DNA of 64,000 nt from Streptomyces endocoffeicus. GTDB taxonomy: Bacteria > Actinomycetota > Actinomycetes > Streptomycetales > Streptomycetaceae. The notes under the pieces were generated by a model that was not told the origin of the DNA, did not search any database, and saw only the letters and a program-made list of their open reading frames with translations. The position numbers were made by a program, and so were the translations under genes. The first letter of the stretch is position 1. Each line of letters opens with the position of its first letter. Where the stretch lies: positions 456,795 to 520,794 of the forward strand of contig NZ_JAERRG010000004.1 in NCBI RefSeq assembly GCF_016741935.1, in the 5' to 3' direction. This document shows positions 8,687 through 17,292 of this stretch, piece by piece.

Positions 8687-8776
8687 GAGACGTACGGTCG
8701 CGGCGAGACAGACGGTCGCGGCGAGACGAACGGCCGCGGTGAGACGAACGGTCGTCGTGAGACGTACGGTCGTGCC
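8687..8776. repeat. 18-bp tandem repeat, five copies
   Basis: Five imperfect copies of GAGACGAACGGTCGCGGC placed between the TetR stop and the next gene. The period is a multiple of three, and in the frame of the next gene it encodes GETYGR-like hexapeptides. Confidence 0.85.
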
Positions 8777-9043
8777 GTGAGAAGCGAGGAGACGCCCTTC
8801 GTGGGCGGGCCGCTGGACGGCCGGGTGCTGTCGGTGCTGGTCGGCCTCACGGGCCAGCCGCCGAAGACCTACGAGGTGCCGGTGGAGGACGAGGCGGGCG
8901 GGCCGCCGACGGTGTATGTCTACCGCAGGGTTCCCGCCGCCACCTCCAAGCGGCTGGGCCTGGTCCGGGGCTGGGCCTATGAGTACGACCCGGAGGGGAA
9001 GCCGGGTGGCGGGCCGAAGTGGCCGTGGTCCAAGCCGAACTGA
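8777..9043 (+). CDS. Small conserved hypothetical protein (88 aa)
   Basis: Protein starting MRSEETPFVGGPLDGRV with a Trp/Lys-rich end (GGPKWPWSKPN). The segment RLGLVRGWAYEYDPEGKP is likely the conserved core. GTG at 8777 is chosen because it follows the tandem repeat. A GTG at 8669 overlapping the TetR stop (GTGA) is in frame and would add six-residue repeats (GETNGR type), so the repeat could be translated. No function can be assigned. Confidence 0.6.
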   Translation: MRSEETPFVGGPLDGRVLSVLVGLTGQPPKTYEVPVEDEAGGPPTVYVYRRVPAATSKRLGLVRGWAYEYDPEGKPGGGPKWPWSKPN

Positions 9044-9188
9044 CCGCCGGGCCGGGCGGACCGCCCGCCGGACGGGTGACCGGATTCGTCCGACTCGCCC
9101 ACAATTCTCCTGAAGATACGAACGTCATGCCACGATCCCTGCTGAGCTGGACGCCGAACAGAGGCGTCTCGGAGCCGGAGGTGATCAC

Positions 9189-10484
9189 GTGTCAGGACGG
9201 ATCGTGGGCTCGGTCTGCGCGGCGGCGATCACCGCGGCCGCCGCGCTGGTGCCCGCCGTTCCGGCGGCCAAGGCGTCGGCCGCCCCCGCCCGCCCCGCCG
9301 ACCGGTCCGTGTCCGAGCTGCTGACGCAGCTCAAGACGCTGTACCGGAAGGCCGAGGTGGCGACGGAGGCGTACAACGCGACCGAGGAGAAGCTGTACAA
9401 GCAGCGCACCAGGACCCGGGAGCTCACGACCCAGCTCGTCCACGCCCGTATGGAGCTCGCCGTCAGCCATGACGACGCGGGGCGGCTGGCCCGCCGGCAG
9501 TACCAGGGCCACAGCGCGCTCTCCTCCTACAGTTTCCTGCTGACCCTGCTCACCCCGCATCCGGAGAACGCCGCAGACGAGGCGCGCGAGCTGGACCGGG
9601 CGGCCGGCCGCGAGGCCGTCCTGATCCAGCGGCTGACCAAGGGCGAGCGGCGCGCCGACACCATCGCCACCCGGGCGCGGACCGCGCTGGACAAACAGCT
9701 GTCCCTGGCGGCGAAGCGGAAGAAACAGCGGGACAAGGTGAAGAAGCAGCTCCGCTCCATCGAGAAGCTGCTGGCCGCGCTCAGCACCCGCCAGATCGCC
9801 CAGGTGGCGCAGCGCGAGCGCCAGGAGACCGCGAAGGCCCAGCGCAAACTGCTCGCCTCCGGCGCGCTCGGCCCCGCGAACGGCACCTCGAACGGCACCT
9901 CGAACGGCGCCGCGGGCCCGCCGGCCACCACGAACGGCGGCGCGAACGGCGGCACGAACGGCGGCACGGGCGCCGGCGCCGCCCCGGCCCCCGGAAGCGG
10001 CCGGGACAACCCCGGGGCGGGCACCCCTTCCCCGGTGGCCACCGTCACCGCGCCCCGCCCCAACCCCCGCCCCCAGCAGTCCCCCGGCAGCCGCCCCGGA
10101 ATGGCGTCCGCGGAGGCCGGGCGGCGGGCGCTCGCCTACGCGCTGAGCCAGATCGGCAAGCCGTACGTCTGGGGCGCCGAGGGGCCGAACTCCTTCGACT
10201 GCTCGGGGCTGACCTCCTCCGCCTGGGCGTATGCCGGGCGGACCATCCCGCGCACCAGCCAGGAGCAGTGGCGCCGGCTGCCACGGGTGCCGCTCAGCCA
10301 GCTGCGCCCCGGCGATCTGGTGATCTACTACAAGGGGGCGAGCCATGTGGCGATGTACGCGGGCAACGGCCAGGTGGTCCAGGCGCCGCGCCCCGGCCAG
10401 CGGGTGAAGCTCTCCCCGCTCGCCTCCAATCCGCTGCAGGGCGTGGTGCGCCCGGGTCCGGTCGCGGTGGCCAAGAAGCGGTGA
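9189..10484 (+). CDS. Secreted NlpC/P60 cell-wall endopeptidase with coiled coil
   Basis: A 431-aa exported peptidoglycan hydrolase. It has a signal peptide (about residues 1-32, AAAALVPAVPAAKASA), a long coiled coil (about 40-225), a Gly/Asn/Thr-Pro linker (about 226-310) and a C-terminal NlpC/P60 domain (about 312-425). The catalytic Cys is C338 (FDCSGLTSSAWAYAG) and the catalytic His is H386 (SHVAMYAG). The architecture matches RipA/CwlO-like D,L-endopeptidases that cut between D-Glu and diaminopimelate; the coiled coil usually autoinhibits or recruits an activator. GTG start follows GGAGGTGATC. I looked for but could not recognise a c-di-AMP riboswitch in the 145-bp leader. Confidence 0.9.
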   Translation: MSGRIVGSVCAAAITAAAALVPAVPAAKASAAPARPADRSVSELLTQLKTLYRKAEVATEAYNATEEKLYKQRTRTRELTTQLVHARMELAVSHDDAGRLARRQYQGHSALSSYSFLLTLLTPHPENAADEARELDRAAGREAVLIQRLTKGERRADTIATRARTALDKQLSLAAKRKKQRDKVKKQLRSIEKLLAALSTRQIAQVAQRERQETAKAQRKLLASGALGPANGTSNGTSNGAAGPPATTNGGANGGTNGGTGAGAAPAPGSGRDNPGAGTPSPVATVTAPRPNPRPQQSPGSRPGMASAEAGRRALAYALSQIGKPYVWGAEGPNSFDCSGLTSSAWAYAGRTIPRTSQEQWRRLPRVPLSQLRPGDLVIYYKGASHVAMYAGNGQVVQAPRPGQRVKLSPLASNPLQGVVRPGPVAVAKKR

Positions 10485-10529
10485 CGGCCCCGGCGACGGC
10501 CCCGGCGACGGCTCCGGCGACGGCCGGTG

Positions 10530-11918
10530 TCAGCGGAAGGACCGGACGGCCTCGGGCGCGTGGTCGTCCACCTCGGCCCCGTCGTCGGCCCCAGCCACAT
10601 CATCGGCCGCGGCCACATCGTCGGCCGCGGCCTCGGCTTCAGCGGCCTCGGCTTCAGCCTCGGCGGCCTCGGCCTCCTCCCTGACCCCATCCAGATAGGC
10701 GGCCGTCTTCTCCGGCTCGTAGAAGAAGTTCTCGAAGTCGGAGGGGTCGTCGAAGCCGTTGGCGATGCGATGGGCGACGGCGGGGAAGGCGGACCCCGCG
10801 CCGAGGAGGTTCACGACGTGCTCCGGCGGCGGGGCCAGCATCGCGTTGGTCCACTTGGTGACGTGCCGCGCGCTCTCCCAGTAGCGGTCGAACGTCGTCC
10901 GCATCCACTCCTCGTCGAACGGCCGGTCGCCGCGCTCGAGGATGCTCTCCAGATAGGCCGCCGCGCATTTGGCCGCGGAGTTGGAGCCCTGGCCGGTGAT
11001 CGGGTCGTTGGCCACCACGACATCGGCCACGCCCAGAACCAGCCCGCCGCCCGGCAGCCGCCCGACCGGGTGGCGTACGGTCGGCGCGTACCGCCCGGAC
11101 AGCGTGGCGCCCACGTCCGTCAGCTCGACCTTGGTGGCGCGCGCGTACTCCCAGGGCGTGAAGTGTTCCATCAGCTCCAGGACGCGCTCCAGGTGCTCCG
11201 AGGGGTCGGTGATGCCCTGGAACGCGTCGGCCGGACCGCCCGGGACGGTCTCCCAGAAGAGGATGTCGGCGCGGCCGCTGGTGGTGAGCGCGGGCATCAC
11301 GAAGAGCTCGCCGACGCCGGGGACGAGATTGCAGCGCACCGCGTCGACGTCGGGGTGCTCGGGGCGCGGGCCGAGGCCGTGCACATAGGCGACCGCGAGG
11401 GCGCGCCGCGGGGTGTCGTACGGGGAGCGGGCGGCGTCCCGGTCGAAGAGCGAGACCAGTTCGCCCTTGCCCGCGGCCACCAGCACCAGGTCGTACTTCC
11501 TGATGAGGACGTCCAGGTCGGAGACGGCGGCGCCGTGGATGACCACCTGGCCGCCGCGCTGCTCGAACGTCTCCATCCAGCCGGCCATCTTGATCCGCTG
11601 GTCGACGGACTGGGCATGGCCGTCGAGCCGGCCGACCCAGTCGACGACCCGCGGATGGCCCCCGGGAGCCGACGGCCCGGCGACCGAGACCCCGAGGCCC
11701 TCGACCCGCGGCGCCCGCTCCTCCCAGAAGTTGAGCCCCAGATCGCGCTCGTGGCCCAGCGCGGTGTGGAACATGCACTGGGTGGACATCACCCGCCCGC
11801 CGCGGATCTCGTCGGCCGTCCGGTTGGACATCAGCGTGAGCTCGTAGCCCTGGGACTGGAGGCCGAGAGCGAGTTGGAGGCCGGACTGACCGGCACCCAC
11901 GATGAGTATCGTCCGCAT
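10530..11918 (-). CDS. Styrene/indole monooxygenase StyA-like flavoprotein
   Basis: A 462-aa FAD-dependent monooxygenase of the StyA group. The FAD motif MRTILIVGAGQSGLQLALGL is at the N-terminus, and GRLPGGGLVLGVADVVVANDP with GQGSNSAAKCA forms the second FAD-contact region. StyA-type enzymes take reduced FAD from a separate reductase (StyB); none is adjacent. ATG at 11918 follows GAGGGAGAG. The C-terminal 45 residues are a strikingly repetitive Ala/Glu/Asp tail (EAEAAEAEAEAAEAEAAADD). The product may epoxidise styrene or indole or act on a secondary metabolite. Family assignment is firm, substrate not. Confidence 0.85.
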   Translation of the reverse strand: MRTILIVGAGQSGLQLALGLQSQGYELTLMSNRTADEIRGGRVMSTQCMFHTALGHERDLGLNFWEERAPRVEGLGVSVAGPSAPGGHPRVVDWVGRLDGHAQSVDQRIKMAGWMETFEQRGGQVVIHGAAVSDLDVLIRKYDLVLVAAGKGELVSLFDRDAARSPYDTPRRALAVAYVHGLGPRPEHPDVDAVRCNLVPGVGELFVMPALTTSGRADILFWETVPGGPADAFQGITDPSEHLERVLELMEHFTPWEYARATKVELTDVGATLSGRYAPTVRHPVGRLPGGGLVLGVADVVVANDPITGQGSNSAAKCAAAYLESILERGDRPFDEEWMRTTFDRYWESARHVTKWTNAMLAPPPEHVVNLLGAGSAFPAVAHRIANGFDDPSDFENFFYEPEKTAAYLDGVREEAEAAEAEAEAAEAEAAADDVAAADDVAGADDGAEVDDHAPEAVRSFR

Positions 11919-11995
11919 GGCTGTCGACTCTCCCTCACGCTCGGGCCGGAAAGCGGAACGGAGCATTCCATCCCACGGGCGGAGCAGAGGTTACG

Positions 11996-12661
11996 TCACT
12001 CGGGTGACACGTCAACGGCGTGCCTCACCAGCGCCAGCAGCGCGTCCACGACCGCGATCCGGCGCCGGGCGTCCATCATCACCACGGGGACGGAAGACGC
12101 CACGGAGAGCGCGTCCCGTACGTCCTCGGCCTGGTAGAGCGGAGTCCCCTCGAAGTGGTTGACCGCCACCACATACGGCAGTCCGAGGCTCTCGAAGTAG
12201 TCCAGCGCCGGGAAGCTCTCGTCCAGGCGCCGGGTGTCGACCATCACCACCGCGCCGATGGCCCCGCGCATCAGGTCGTCCCACATGAACCAGAAGCGCT
12301 GCTGGCCGGGGGTGCCGAAGAGATACAGGACCAGATCGTTCTCCAGCGTGATCCGGCCGAAGTCCATCGCGACGGTGGTGGTCAGCTTCTCGGGCGTCGC
12401 CTCGAGGTCATCCACACTCTCGCTGGCCTGCGTCATCAGCGCTTCGGTCTGCAGCGGAGTGATCTCCGAAACCGCGCCGACGAAGGTCGTCTTGCCGACG
12501 CCGAAGCCTCCCGCTATCACGATCTTGGTGGCGATCGGCGCGCGGGAGCGGTCCGTCTGCCACCTCTGGAGCACCTCCTCGGCCCCGGGTATCCCGGCCC
12601 CGGGTATCTCCGACGTCGCCGGCGGGGTCGCCGTGATCGTCTCAGAGCCTGCGAAGTCCAC
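11996..12661 (-). CDS. cvnD: Conservon CvnD-type GTPase
   Basis: A 221-aa Ras-like ATP/GTP-binding protein. The P-loop is GGFGVGKTTF (about residues 52-61), the switch-II-like motif is LFGTPGQQRFWFMW and the base-recognition loop is VVAVNHFEG. These are the CvnD hallmarks. GTG at 12661 is used because translation is coupled to the upstream cvnC, overlapping its end by 20 bp. Last gene of the cvnA-B-C-D unit, proposed in Streptomyces to act as a membrane-associated signalling complex resembling a GPCR system. Related conservons affect development and antibiotic timing. Confidence 0.92.
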   Translation of the reverse strand: MDFAGSETITATPPATSEIPGAGIPGAEEVLQRWQTDRSRAPIATKIVIAGGFGVGKTTFVGAVSEITPLQTEALMTQASESVDDLEATPEKLTTTVAMDFGRITLENDLVLYLFGTPGQQRFWFMWDDLMRGAIGAVVMVDTRRLDESFPALDYFESLGLPYVVAVNHFEGTPLYQAEDVRDALSVASSVPVVMMDARRRIAVVDALLALVRHAVDVSPE

Positions 12662-13034
12662 TGAGCACCCTTTCGAGCAACGCGCGCTCCGGCTGGCCGG
12701 GGCCCCGCCCGGTGCCGTAGACGCGGATCTTTCCCTGGTCGGCCAGGTCACTGAGCAGGACGCGCACCACACCGAGTGGGATCTTGAGCATCGCGGAGAC
12801 CTCCGCGACGGAGCGCATCCTGGCGCACAGTTCGATGATCGCCCGGATCTCCGGCAGCATCCGGGAGTTCAACCCGCTGGGGGCCAGGTCCAGCCGTCCG
12901 TCCGGAGACTCCAGCGCCGCGACGAAGGTCTCCACCAGCAGCACATGGCCGGAGCGGGTGCGGCCACCGGTGAGTGAGTACGGACGTACGCGAGCGGGTT
13001 TACGGGCGGGCCGGCCGGACCCGGCGGTCGTCAC
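12642..13034 (-). CDS. cvnC: Conservon CvnC-type DUF742 protein
   Basis: A 130-aa DUF742 protein with an apparent winged-helix-like core (LPEIRAIIELCARMRSVAEVSAMLKIPLGVVRVLLSDLADQG). The basic N-terminus contains VRPYSLTGGRTRSG, a DUF742 signature. Its GTG overlaps the cvnB stop (GTGA at 13031-13034), indicating translational coupling. CvnC proteins bind other conservon components. Confidence 0.92.
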   Translation of the reverse strand: MTTAGSGRPARKPARVRPYSLTGGRTRSGHVLLVETFVAALESPDGRLDLAPSGLNSRMLPEIRAIIELCARMRSVAEVSAMLKIPLGVVRVLLSDLADQGKIRVYGTGRGPGQPERALLERVLSGLRRL

Positions 13035-13522
13035 TGTGCGTGCTCCAGCGACCTGCGTAGTTCATTGCGGAGCTCGGGGGTGAGCACATGTCCGGCCCGG
13101 CCCACGAACAGCGCCATGTGATAGGCGACGACGGTCATGTCGCAGTCGGGCGTGGCGTGCACCCCCAGCAGCGAACCGTCGCTGATCGACATGACGAACA
13201 GACTGCCCTCGTCCATCGCCACCATCGTCTGCTTGACACCGCCGGCGTCCATCAGCTTCGCCGCGCCGAGCGTGAGGCTGCCGAGCCCCGAGACGATCGT
13301 CGCCAGATCCGCGCTGGAGCCCTTGGGGCCGTCCTGCACCGACGGATCGGCCGCCGCGGCCGCGGCGTGGTGCCGTGTGTCGGACGAGAGCAGCATCAGC
13401 CCGTCGGTCGAGACGACCACGACCGAACGGACGCCCGGCACCTCCTCGACCAGGTTCGCCAGCAACCAGTGCAGATTACGGGCCTCGCGACTCAACCCGT
13501 AGGTACTACTGGGCGCATTCAC
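13031..13522 (-). CDS. cvnB: Conservon CvnB-type roadblock/LC7 protein
   Basis: A 163-aa roadblock/LC7 domain protein, resembling MglB-type GTPase-activating partners. Core: LHWLLANLVEEVPGVRSVVVVSTDGLML, followed by the Ala-rich loop HHAAAAAADPS and GSLFVMSISDGSLLGV. GTG start overlaps the cvnA stop by 4 bp. It likely acts on the CvnD GTPase; that is the accepted model rather than something visible here. Confidence 0.93.
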   Translation of the reverse strand: MNAPSSTYGLSREARNLHWLLANLVEEVPGVRSVVVVSTDGLMLLSSDTRHHAAAAAADPSVQDGPKGSSADLATIVSGLGSLTLGAAKLMDAGGVKQTMVAMDEGSLFVMSISDGSLLGVHATPDCDMTVVAYHMALFVGRAGHVLTPELRNELRRSLEHAQ

Positions 13523-16500
13523 CCGCGTGCCTCCTCAACCGTGCCACCCTCGTTCTGCGCCCCCGTTTGCCCTGCTGGTCCCCCGCGCCCTCGCGCGGGC
13601 TCGCCGCGCGTGGGCTCGCCGTGCGCGGCGAGCTCGGCGGCGGCGTCGCGGTGTCCCTCGCGGGCGCCGCGCTGGAAGCCACCGAGCCGGCGCCGCAGTT
13701 CCTCCGCGCTCACCGAGCCGGTCCGCTCCCGTGGATCGGGCTCCCGGAGGGCCACGTTCCGCGGTCGTCGCTTGGGAAGCCCCTTGTCGGTGCGCGCCGC
13801 CTCGTCGTCCGGGCGGGCGTGCTGGTCGGGGCCGATGGCGTACGGATCGGCGGACGGCTCACCGCCGCCTGCCCGCTCACCACCCTCCGCCGTCCTGCCG
13901 CCGGTCGACGGCGGGACGCTGCCTTCGGGGCCGTCGTACGACGACGGGGCGCGGTCTGCCGCGGGGGCGCCGGGGCGCGCCGGGCCGCCGTTGGCCGGGC
14001 CCCAGGCGTCCGCGCCGACCGGGCGTATGCCGTGGCCGCCCAAGTACCACTCGCGGTCCGTGTAGTCGGCGAGGTCCGCGTAGTCGTCGCGGCCGTCGGC
14101 GTCCACGCGGTCCGCGGCGTCCTCACGTCCATCGCGTCCATCGCGTCCGTCGCGTCCCTGACGGCCCTCGCCGTCCCCGCGGCTTTCGCGGCCGTCGGGA
14201 TCCGTACGGTCCGAGCGGCCGCCGCGGTCCTCGGGGGCCCCTTGGCTCTCGCGCAGGCGGCGGAGCGTCAGCTCCATCGTCTGCTCGACGTCCGGGACCT
14301 CGGGGACCTCCGGGACCACTGGCTCCTCGGCCTGAGGTGCCAGGGCCTGGTCGTCCGCGCCGGACCGGGTGCCGTCCTGCCCATCGGCCTGGGCCAACTT
14401 GGGGACGCGCTTGGGCAGGGCGGGCAGCGCACCGGTGCTTTCCGGGGCCGGATGGCCGCGCGGCGGCGTGGGGTCCATGGGGTAGTCGCGGCCGGTGTCC
14501 CCGGTCCGCCCCCACTGCTCACCGGGGACGGCCCAGGGGGCGCTCGGCTCCGGTTCGGCGGCGGCGTCGACGGGCTCTGGCGCAGGACGGGGCTCGTCCT
14601 CGAGGTCCGGCTCGGCGGCCTGGGGCGCCGGGTCCGGCTCCGCGGGCGGAACGGGCGCAGCGGGCTGAGCGGGCAGCGCGACCGGCGCGACCGCCTCGGC
14701 CGGCGGCTCGGCGTCGGCCCCCGCCACATCCCCCGCCACACCCTCCTGGCCGCGCGCGACCGAACGGGCCTGCCCCGGCAGCGCGTTGGAGTTCGCCTCG
14801 GCCTCCGAGCCCGGGAAGCCCAGGAAGGAGGACGGTCCGGTGGCGCCGAACGTCGCGCCCACGCTCACCGGCGGGGCGGGCGGCAGCCCGGCGCCGGGCG
14901 GACCGGAGGGGAGGATCTTCGTCGGGAGGACCACCACGGCCGCCACCCCGCCCGGCTGCTGCTCGCGCAGCTGTACGCGGATGCCGTGGCGCGCGGCCAG
15001 CCGGGTCACCACATACAGCCCGAGGCCCAGCGGGTCCTCCGGCTGGGGGCCCTGGCAGTACTCGGGCACCGGGTCGGCGAGCCGGTTGTTCAGCTCGATG
15101 AAGCGCTCGGGCGTCATGCCGATGCCCTCGTCCTGGACGGACAGCATGACCTCGCCGGTCTCCAGTAACCAGCCGGAGATCTGGACCGCGGCGTCCGGCG
15201 GAGAAAACGATGTCGCGTTCTCCAGGAGCTCGGCGATCAGGTGGCTGACGCTGTCCGCGGCGAACCCCGCGACCTGGGCATGCGGCGGCAGCGCCTGGAT
15301 CTGCACCCGGTCGTACCGCTCGACCTCGCTGATCGAGGCGCGCAGCACATCCAGCAGCGGCACCGGCCCCGGATGGGTGGCCTTCTGCTCGGAGCCCGCG
15401 ATGACCAGGAGGTTCTCGCCGTAGCGGCGCATCCCGGTGGCCAGGTGGTCGAGTTGGAAGAGCGTCTCGAGGCGGTCGGGGTCCTGTTCCCGCTCCTCCA
15501 GGGACTCGATGATGGCGAGCTGGCGCTCGATCAGGCCCAGCGAGCGCAGCGCGAGGCTGACGAAGCTGCCGTGGACCCGGGCCCGCAGCCCCTCCAGCCG
15601 GGTGGTGACCGCGTCCCGCTCGGCGCGCAGCCCGTCCCGCTCATCGGCCATCCGCTGCCGCTCGCCGACGAGCCGGGTGCGCTCGCGCTCGAGCTCGGCG
15701 ACCCGCTCGTACGTCTGCGCGGCCTTGGCGTGGAGTTCGTTGACGGCCCGTACGGCGTCCGCGAACTCGTCGTCGCGGCCCTTGAACTCCACCGGCTCCT
15801 CGGCCGCCGGATCGGCCGCGACCCGCCGGGCGCCGAGCCGGAGCGCGGCCAGCGGCCGGGTCATCGAGCGGGCGCTGTGCACTCCGGCGGCGAGGGCGAC
15901 CAGCAGGGCGGCACCGACGATGCCGATGCGCAGCTCCAGGTCGGTGACCTCGTCGTCCCGCACCCGGGCGAGCTGGGCGGCCTCGGCGGAGGCCAGCGAG
16001 GACTGCGTGCCGCGCATCTGGTCGATCCGGGCGTTCAGAGCGGCCTCGACGCGGTCCTTCTGGAGGAAGAAGTCATTGCCCGCGAGGCGGCCCTGGTCGG
16101 TGAGCCGGGCGAGGTAGCGCTCGGCGGAGCCGACCTCGGTGCCGCTGACGGTGCGCTGGTAGGCCTCGCGCATGGCGGCGGGGGCGAGCTGTTCGAAGTC
16201 GTCGAGCGCCGACTGCTCGCGGACGTTGGTCCGCTGCGCGGCCGAGACCAGCGTGGACTGGCCGCCGCCCGCGTCGAGCGCGGCCAGCAGCAGTCCGCGG
16301 GTGGCGGACGCCTCCTCCACCGCGCGGCCGAGCGGGGCCAGCGCGGCGGTGCCGCCGGACTCGGCGTCGGCCGGGAGCCGGCGGGTGAGGGTGTCGGTGA
16401 TCCCGTTCAGCGCCTGGACGGTGCGGGTGTAGGCGGTGAAGACGTCGATGGCCGAGCCCTTGCCGGTCAGCGCGTCCTGGCGCAGCTCGGGAAGGGTGTC

Positions 16501-16902
16501 GAGGCGCCGCCGGACGGAGGCCGGGACGTCCCCGCGCACCTCCCGGACCCGGCGGTCGACCCGGGCGCGCATCTCCTCGGAGACCCCGCGGCCGGAGGCG
16601 GAGGTGCGGCCGTCGGCGACATAGCGGGTCATGGCGTCGCGCTCGTCGGCGAGGGCGTGGGCGAGGGTCACCGCGCCGCGGTTGGTCCCCGCGAGGTCGA
16701 CCAGGCGCTGGGCGTCGGTGGTGTCGTCGAGGGCGAGCAGAACGGCCGGGGTTCCGGCCCCGAGGACGGCGACGGAGACGAGGGCGACGGACGTGGTGAG
16801 CCGACGGCGGACGCGTACGGTGCGCCGTCGCGGCGCCGCCTCATCCTGGCGTGGCTCGCCGACCGCATCGCGCGTGGTGCCCCGAAGCCGCTTCTTCCGC
16901 AC
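13519..16902 (-). CDS. cvnA: Conservon CvnA-type sensor histidine kinase with nitrate-sensing-like domain
   Basis: A 1127-aa membrane kinase. Helix 1 (about residues 36-57) and helix 2 (about 325-345) flank an extracellular NIT-like helical sensor. A HAMP-like segment (about 345-400), a coiled coil (400-450), a phosphoacceptor-like helix (FQLDHLATGMRR, H486) and a HATPase domain follow, with N box HLIAELLENATSFSPPD (554-570), G1 DEGIGM (591-596) and G2 GLGLYV (626-631). The last 450 residues are a Pro/Ala/acidic tail with DGR repeats and no clear fold; the length is at the upper end for CvnA. GTG start. First gene of the conservon. Promoter should lie in the 390-bp gap to the PP2C gene. Confidence 0.93.
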   Translation of the reverse strand: MRKKRLRGTTRDAVGEPRQDEAAPRRRTVRVRRRLTTSVALVSVAVLGAGTPAVLLALDDTTDAQRLVDLAGTNRGAVTLAHALADERDAMTRYVADGRTSASGRGVSEEMRARVDRRVREVRGDVPASVRRRLDTLPELRQDALTGKGSAIDVFTAYTRTVQALNGITDTLTRRLPADAESGGTAALAPLGRAVEEASATRGLLLAALDAGGGQSTLVSAAQRTNVREQSALDDFEQLAPAAMREAYQRTVSGTEVGSAERYLARLTDQGRLAGNDFFLQKDRVEAALNARIDQMRGTQSSLASAEAAQLARVRDDEVTDLELRIGIVGAALLVALAAGVHSARSMTRPLAALRLGARRVAADPAAEEPVEFKGRDDEFADAVRAVNELHAKAAQTYERVAELERERTRLVGERQRMADERDGLRAERDAVTTRLEGLRARVHGSFVSLALRSLGLIERQLAIIESLEEREQDPDRLETLFQLDHLATGMRRYGENLLVIAGSEQKATHPGPVPLLDVLRASISEVERYDRVQIQALPPHAQVAGFAADSVSHLIAELLENATSFSPPDAAVQISGWLLETGEVMLSVQDEGIGMTPERFIELNNRLADPVPEYCQGPQPEDPLGLGLYVVTRLAARHGIRVQLREQQPGGVAAVVVLPTKILPSGPPGAGLPPAPPVSVGATFGATGPSSFLGFPGSEAEANSNALPGQARSVARGQEGVAGDVAGADAEPPAEAVAPVALPAQPAAPVPPAEPDPAPQAAEPDLEDEPRPAPEPVDAAAEPEPSAPWAVPGEQWGRTGDTGRDYPMDPTPPRGHPAPESTGALPALPKRVPKLAQADGQDGTRSGADDQALAPQAEEPVVPEVPEVPDVEQTMELTLRRLRESQGAPEDRGGRSDRTDPDGRESRGDGEGRQGRDGRDGRDGREDAADRVDADGRDDYADLADYTDREWYLGGHGIRPVGADAWGPANGGPARPGAPAADRAPSSYDGPEGSVPPSTGGRTAEGGERAGGGEPSADPYAIGPDQHARPDDEAARTDKGLPKRRPRNVALREPDPRERTGSVSAEELRRRLGGFQRGAREGHRDAAAELAAHGEPTRGEPARGRGGPAGQTGAQNEGGTVEEARG

Positions 16903-17292
16903 CGGTGCTCACAATCCATTCTCGCCCGACCGCTGACGTGAACCAGAGGTGACGACGGATCAACAATTGTGTTTCCCCACCTCTGGTAGGGATTCCGACC
17001 CTTTCAGGACGGGTCTGGGGCGGGCGTGCATCACCTGCCCGGCCACCCGAACGAGTGAACCGTATTGCGTAGTTGACCACCAACTTTGGCTCGCGACCAT
17101 ACCTCCCCACCACCTTGCGCGGATTGGTAAAGACCTCGACGCCCTGACAAGATGCCCACCCGCAGCTTCCCAGAAGTGTCAATCCCGCCCCAATCAGGCG
17201 GCGGAGAAACCGGCGACGGATTTGGTACGGACCAACACCCGGTCCGGCCCTCGCCACCGTGGTGATCGACAAGGCTCCGGCAGACTGAGGGA
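16903..17292. promoter_or_regulatory. 390-bp intergenic region between conservon and PP2C gene
   Basis: No gene seen. It must hold the divergent promoters. AT-richer islands occur around 16960-16980 (ATCAACAATTGTG) and 17060-17095. TTGACC at 17071-17076 is a possible -35 facing right, but no convincing -10 follows. TGGTAAAGACC at about 17126-17136 loosely resembles the direct-repeat boxes of chitinase promoters, which is weak. Confidence 0.35.

Noticed and set aside
9044..9188. c-di-AMP (ydaO-type) riboswitch upstream of the NlpC/P60 gene
   Set aside because: Such riboswitches precede some Streptomyces cell-wall hydrolase genes, but the leader is too short and I could not see the conserved stems.
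10527..12137. Plus-strand open frame spanning the flavoprotein and cvnD genes
   Set aside because: Crosses two clear minus-strand genes and shows no motif.
17126..17136. Chitinase-type direct-repeat or DasR box
   Set aside because: Only a partial match, and neither neighbour is linked to chitin or GlcNAc use.
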